21,045 nt of DNA from Priapulus caudatus (taxonomy: Eukaryota > Priapulida > Priapulimorpha > Priapulimorphida > Priapulidae). A model generated the notes under the pieces. It ran no database searches and was not told where the DNA came from. It saw only the letters and a list, made by a program, of their open reading frames with translations. Each line of letters starts with the position of its first letter. The first letter of the stretch is position 1. Below, in pieces: positions 17,387-21,045 of the stretch. Location of the stretch: assembly GCF_000485595.1 (NCBI RefSeq), contig NW_014577161.1:577419-598463 (forward strand). Reading direction: 5' to 3'. The position numbers and the translations under genes are program-made.

Positions 17387-18117
17387 TCCACTCGTGATGC
17401 AGGACAGTCACACAGAAACTCAGGCGCATTCGGTTGCTCAGAAATCGCATTCGCGACTTTGATCAGACGTAGCTTTTGCGAGGTTTTCCAACTTAGAAGC
17501 AATCCACTAGGTCCAGAGACAACGTAAAATGTCTCCTTAGATGTACATTGGTCACTGCGTACCTCAGCCTCGAATTTTCCTTGAAGCACGAGCGGTTTGT
17601 CGGACATGTACGGAAATATCTGAGATTTCGATGGTGCGAGTTGCGGCCGATGGTGGAGATGAAGGTAATCCTCCTGATTGAGAATGTTCACAGTCGCTCC
17701 TGAATCGGCCATAACCATGGTCTTGGTGTTGCCAATCATGACGTTGAACACGGGTTTTTCCTTAATGCTTGATCCGGATCCCGATTCGCCTAATCGGAAG
17801 ATGTATTCGTCATCGTCGGTAGCGTTGACGTAGTCCGAGGCCAGTGGTCGGTGATCGTGCTCCGTGATGTCCTTTAAGGCTCTGGCATTATGCTTTCGGT
17901 TGAAACCATGCCTTCCTTTCCAGGGTTGATAATCCCGATTCAGTTCGAATCTCGATGATCGTGCACCCAGGTTTTGAGCGCTGCGGCACACTTTAGCAAA
18001 GTGATTTACACGACCGCATTTTCTACATTCCTTCCCTTTCGCAGGACAGTTTCCTCTGTGTGGGTATGGTCCACCACACAAACCACAAGCGGTGTTGTCA
18101 CGATTATGACTGCTCAA
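17347..18117 (-). pseudogene. Element A: nucleocapsid zinc knuckles and aspartic protease
   Basis: The frame has 256 codons. It starts in the track at a TTG, but is open upstream to a TAG at 18175-18177 in the same frame as gag. Two zinc knuckles lie near the start: Cys11, Cys14, His20, Cys24 (spaced CX2CX5HX3C) and the canonical CCHC Cys31, Cys34, His39, Cys44. A retropepsin active site follows, [12 protein letters not shown] with Asp138. The end overlaps the RT frame by 40 bp in another frame. A frame change between protease and RT could be a mutation or, less likely, a programmed shift. Confidence 0.9.
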
Positions 18118-18174
18118 ATTATGGAGCGATTGCAGTTGTTTGCCTTTTGCCCTACTGTTTAATGCATGTGATTG

Positions 18175-18444
18175 CTAGGTGGAACACTGTCTTTCTATGA
18201 TGACGGTGTGCTCGTCTGCCATTTCTACTGATCGGGCAGTTTTACGCAGATTGTCCAAGGTCAGTGTCTGCTCGATCACTTTCCTGCAGAGGCGATTGTT
18301 GTGCGTACCTTGTATCAACTGGCGCTTGATTCCTAGGTTAGCATCAGCAAAGTCACAACGTTTTGATTGGATGACAAGCCTGGTATGAAACTCACCAACA
18401 GTCTCAGTGCTCAGCTGCTTTAAGTATCGAAGCGGAAAGGACAA
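18175..18444 (-). pseudogene. Element A: partial gag, ended by a nonsense codon
   Basis: It contains LSTETVGEFHTRLVIQSKRC, FADANLGIKRQLIQGT, and a CRKVIEQTLTLDNLRKTARS segment, the usual C-terminal half of a metazoan Gypsy gag. TAG at 18175-18177 is in frame with the zinc-knuckle frame, with no stop between 18174 and 18118, so a single nonsense change splits gag from nucleocapsid. The first codons (18425-18444) already lie in the junction with element B and may not be gag. Confidence 0.8.
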
Positions 18445-18934
18445 TCCAGCAGATTACCTGTCAAGACACACGCCTAGCGTCACTGAGTGCTCTAGGAGAG
18501 AGGAGAGGGTTATGGAGGAGTACATCAACCACATTGCTGCTACCTCTGCACCCAAAGCAATGACCCTGACTGAACTCCACAACTGCACCGAACGCGATGC
18601 GACCCTGCAAGCTGTCATTCACGCCATTCGTTTTGGCAAATGGGAGATCGAGAGACAACGACCCGGTGTTAACACGGCATTATTCGATCGAATTCACAAA
18701 GTTCGAGGGGAACTGTCCGTGACCGAATCCGGCAACTTGATTCTACGTGGCGCACGAATTGTTTTACCACATGAACTGCAACAACGCGCTGTCGAGCTGG
18801 CACACGTTGGTCATCAAGGCATGGTCAAGACGAAGGCACTCATACGTGAGAAAGTGTGGTTCAGCGGTATAGACCATCGAGTAGAGGAAATGATTCGTAG
18901 TTGCATGGCATGCCAAGTAGCGACGCCAACATAA
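18424..18934 (+). pseudogene. Element B: RNase H end and integrase zinc finger
   Basis: The frame opens upstream at 18407, but the first recognisable codons begin near 18424 with YRSGKDNPADYLSRH, the motif closing Gypsy RNase H. An inter-domain stretch and the HHCC finger follow (His133, His136, Cys166, Cys169 counted from 18407). It ends at TAA 18932-18934 directly after CQVATPT; the same frame goes on without other stops, so this is a single premature stop. There is no genuine start codon. Confidence 0.88.
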
Positions 18935-18952
18935 ACACGGGAACCCCTAAAA

Positions 18953-19906
18953 ATGTCGGCACTGCCTGAACGTCCATGGTCAGAGATCAGCACTGATTTT
19001 GAACAGGTACCTGGCATGGGTACGCACTTTATGGTAATCTCCGACTTCTCACGCTACGTCGTCGTGAAACCAGTGTCCTCTCTCACAGCAAATGCTGTCA
19101 TCCCTGTCCTTGACAAGATCATTGGAGAATTCGGTGTACCCGATGTGGTCAAGTCGGATAACGGACCCTCCTTCAACAGCAGCACATTCTCTGACTACGC
19201 ACGGCACAAAGGCTTCACGCATCGTAAGATTACTCCCCTGTGGCCGCTCGCAAACGCCGAGGCAGAACGCTTTATGAAGACGGTAAAGAAGTCTATTAAA
19301 GCTGCCATAGCGGAAAGGAAAACCTGGAACCAGGAGCTGCACAGCTTTCTGCTTAACTATCGAGCAACCCCTCACAGCAGCACTGGCATACCTCCAGCTA
19401 CGCTGATGTTCGGGAGGGCCATCAAAACAACCCTTCCCCGGATCGCGTACGAGCAACCGCAGCACGACGTCCGCCAGAAGGACAGCGAGTCCAAAGCAAG
19501 GATGAAGGTGTATGCGGATCGCAAGGCATACGTCAGAGAATCTCGTATAAAAATTGGTGAACCTGTGCTCATGAAGAGAGAGGGAATGAGGAAGTCTGAA
19601 CCCCCGTTTGATCCGAAACCCCTCATCGTTACGAAGAGAAATGGATCGATGGTGACGGCTGAATGTCATGGAAAGACAGTCACCAGAAACTCGTCCCGTT
19701 TCAAACGCTCCGCCACACGTCCAGAAGACGTCCCGACGTCGTCTGATGAGGAGGAGGAAGAGCTGGGTCTGCACCAATACCCCGGACCAGACGAACCGCC
19801 GCCGAACACTGTGGTCCAGCACGCTCCAAGGCTACTCGAGGTGCAAGGTAGACCGCAGCGAGAGCGTCGGCTTCCGGAGAGGTTTAAGGACTTCGTCATG
19901 GCGTAG
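18953..19906 (+). pseudogene. Element B: integrase core, GPY/F module and C-terminal tail
   Basis: The frame has 317 codons, the same as the preceding fragment after its stop. Integrase catalytic triad: Asp15 (EISTDFE), Asp69 (KSDNGPSF), Glu103 (ANAEAERF). Core end: LLNYRATPHSSTG and PPATLMFGRA. GPY/F-like module at about 217-236 (PPFDPKP...VTKRNGSMVTA). An acidic run (about 265-270) and a Pro-rich stretch precede the basic RRLPERFKDFVMA end. The ATG at 18953 is an internal Met, not a likely start. All catalytic residues are kept. Confidence 0.92.
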
Positions 19907-19916
19907 ACATTTCGTT

Positions 19917-19925
19917 GGGGAGGAA
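19917..19925 (+). other. Polypurine tract of element B
   Basis: ggggaggaa lies 11 nt after the stop codon and directly before the LTR terminus TGTGATGT. Confidence 0.75.
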
Positions 19926-20122
19926 TGTGATGTCCAGCCCTATTGTTTACGTTTGGTATCGGTGATGACTCTATGTGTGCAATGTGACGCATGCGCGAGC
20001 GGACATCCGGGATAAGAAAAGAAAGGAGCAGCGGGAATGATTAGACAGAAACGAGGTGTTACAATCTTTGTAGTTCAATTATGGTTTGATATCATCGATC
20101 AACAAACAATAAGAACATTACA
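19926..20122 (+). repeat. 3' LTR of Gypsy element B (197 bp)
   Basis: It starts TGTGATGT after the polypurine tract and ends ACATTACA, an inverted terminal repeat with one mismatch and TG...CA ends. The following 5 bp are gcagt; the matching target duplicate cannot be checked because the 5' end is gone. The inside end is supported by the inverted repeat only. Confidence 0.7.
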
Positions 20123-20759
20123 GCAGTATTCATGATAACTTGGCGCAATTTCATAACAGTGCTGTATATCCAGAAGCTTTTACTACAAGGATCATAGAAT
20201 CGTTAGAACCGTTTTTGTCTGAATATTGATACTCTGTCTGAATTTGTCCCTGTCTGAATACCCTGTCTAACTTTGTCTGAATATTGATATTCTCCACCTT
20301 TTGCACGGGTATTGCTCTATAGTGAAGATTAAACGTTTATTGGCGAATGAATCAAATCAATCACTTGTTTTATTTATAGAGGAGATATATTTCTATGCTC
20401 AAGCCAAAGAAATTTATGAAATTTCCAGCACCTAATTATGTTACCAAACAAATTTTGAATTTTTATGTAAAAATGGTATTTTGGATATTTCTCAACTACC
20501 AGAAAGAGTGAGGATACAAAATTTTTGCCACATGTTAAGCACAATATGGACCAAAATAGTGCGTCAGGATTCTTTAATTTTTATATTTACCGAGAAAACT
20601 GGAAAAAACTGCTTAAAATCAAGTTGTGTGTTAGAATTGAAGATTTTAGCGAATAAAGAGGCATAACTAATAAAATACGGCACTTAATAACAATCCCTGA
20701 CGCACTTCTTTACCACAATATGTTACCATTAAAACGAGTGAAAAATTAAATTAATCCGA
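20123..20759. other. AT-rich intergenic sequence, no gene seen
   Basis: A run of gtctgaat motifs lies at 20215-20290. An imperfect inverted repeat pairs about 20543-20573 (caatatgg...gtgcgtcaggatt) with about 20691-20721 (caatccctgacgcac...caatatg). A 61-codon frame at 20481 has no recognisable features. Confidence 0.4.
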
Positions 20760-21045
20760 GTTGTAATCACAAAGAAATATCCATTTATACATCGGATACT
20801 ATGTCAGAAATCGAAACGGAGAAATCACAAAGTTGTAATCACAAAGTTGTAATCACAAAGTTGTAATCACAAGTTGTAATCACAAGTTGTAATCACAAAG
20901 TTGTAATCACAAAGAAATATCCATTTATACATCGGATACTATGTCAGAAATCGAAACGGAGAAATCACAAAGTTGTAATCACAAAGTTGTAATCACAAAG
21001 TTGTATCCATTTATACATCGGATACTATGTCAGAAATCGAAACGG
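20760..21045. repeat. Composite satellite of 42-bp and 14-15-bp modules, running off the window
   Basis: A 42-bp module (starting tatccatttatacatcgg, ending aatcgaaacgg) occurs at 20778-20819, 20918-20959 and 21004-21045 without visible change. Between the copies are tandem gttgtaatcacaaa units, about six in the first spacer and three in the second, some one or two bases shorter. Array start-to-start distances are 140 and 86 bp. The array continues beyond the right edge. Confidence 0.92.

Larger units (their letters stand above)
13956..18425 (-). mobile_element. Ty3/Gypsy retrotransposon A, 5'-truncated, inactivated
   Basis: In minus-strand order, the element contains partial gag, zinc knuckles, protease, reverse transcriptase, RNase H, integrase with a GPY/F-type module, a C-terminal tail, about 400 bp of 3' untranslated sequence, polypurine tract and 3' LTR. 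Gag is cut at the junction with element B near 18425, so the 5' LTR, primer binding site and gag start are missing. The domain order (integrase after RNase H) and overall sequence fit Ty3/Gypsy (Metaviridae). Lesions: one nonsense codon in gag, three frame changes, and a His replacing an RT active-site Asp. It cannot move by itself. Confidence 0.9.
18424..20122 (+). mobile_element. Ty3/Gypsy retrotransposon B, 5'-truncated
   Basis: In plus-strand order: end of RNase H, integrase HHCC finger, integrase core, GPY/F module, basic tail, polypurine tract, 3' LTR. Everything 5' of the RNase H end is lost at the junction with element A. Its integrase resembles that of A at about half of the residues by eye, and its LTR is different in length and sequence, so A and B are two related families and not copies of one element. 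Apart from one in-frame TAA, the retained coding part is intact. Confidence 0.9.

Noticed and set aside
19049-19822. 257-codon frame antisense to the element B integrase
   Set aside because: Shadow of the integrase, which has the DDE triad and GPY/F-like module on the plus strand.
20760-21045. CRISPR array
   Set aside because: Spacers are themselves tandem copies of one short unit, the context is animal DNA, and no cas genes are present.

Overview
The window looks like nuclear DNA from an invertebrate animal, probably marine. There is no dense bacterial-style coding. Long AT-rich non-coding stretches carry (TG)n microsatellites, minisatellites, MITE-like palindromes, a LINE tail and Ty3/Gypsy retrotransposons, and the one apparently intact gene encodes a ciliary protein (EFHB/CFAP21). 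I cannot name the species.

Layout from left to right. 1-650 has no clear gene. 654-2494 is a broken gene, in two frames separated by one small frameshift, for a protein I read as a FEN/XPG-like nuclease with a C-terminal tesmin/TSO1-like cysteine-rich domain. 2545-3700 holds two diverged copies of an AT-rich unit of about 580 bp. 4050-4275 is pyrimidine-rich. 4922-5068 is a 21-bp minisatellite that abuts a 5'-truncated non-LTR retrotransposon (last codons at 5071-5295, then a 3'UTR with a 71-bp internal duplication). A MITE-like element with terminal inverted repeats follows at 5570-5861, a purine-rich stretch at 6580-6850, and a 274-bp foldback element at 7269-7542.

7780-9342 is a full-length, GC-rich, uninterrupted EFHB reading frame. 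After it come three (TG)n blocks (9839-9918, 9999-10062 and about 11798-12003), the first two each followed by an identical 81-bp segment, then two possible tRNA-derived SINE remnants and a minisatellite of about 28 bp (56-bp higher-order unit) at 12262-12956.

13956-20122 is a head-to-head pair of two different, 5'-truncated Ty3/Gypsy elements. Element A (minus strand, 13956 to about 18425) has gag, zinc knuckles, protease, RT, RNase H, integrase, polypurine tract and a 160-bp 3' LTR, but carries a nonsense codon, three frame breaks and a Asp-to-His change in the RT active site. Element B (plus strand, about 18424-20122) keeps only the end of RNase H, the integrase (one in-frame stop), polypurine tract and a 197-bp 3' LTR. 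The window ends in a satellite (20760-21045) built from a 42-bp module and a 14-15-bp module.

The genes do not form an operon or pathway. This is one conserved ciliary gene in a repeat-rich neighbourhood. The least ordinary items are the nuclease-plus-CXC pseudogene, the head-to-head Gypsy junction, and the intronless GC-rich EFHB frame in AT-rich surroundings.
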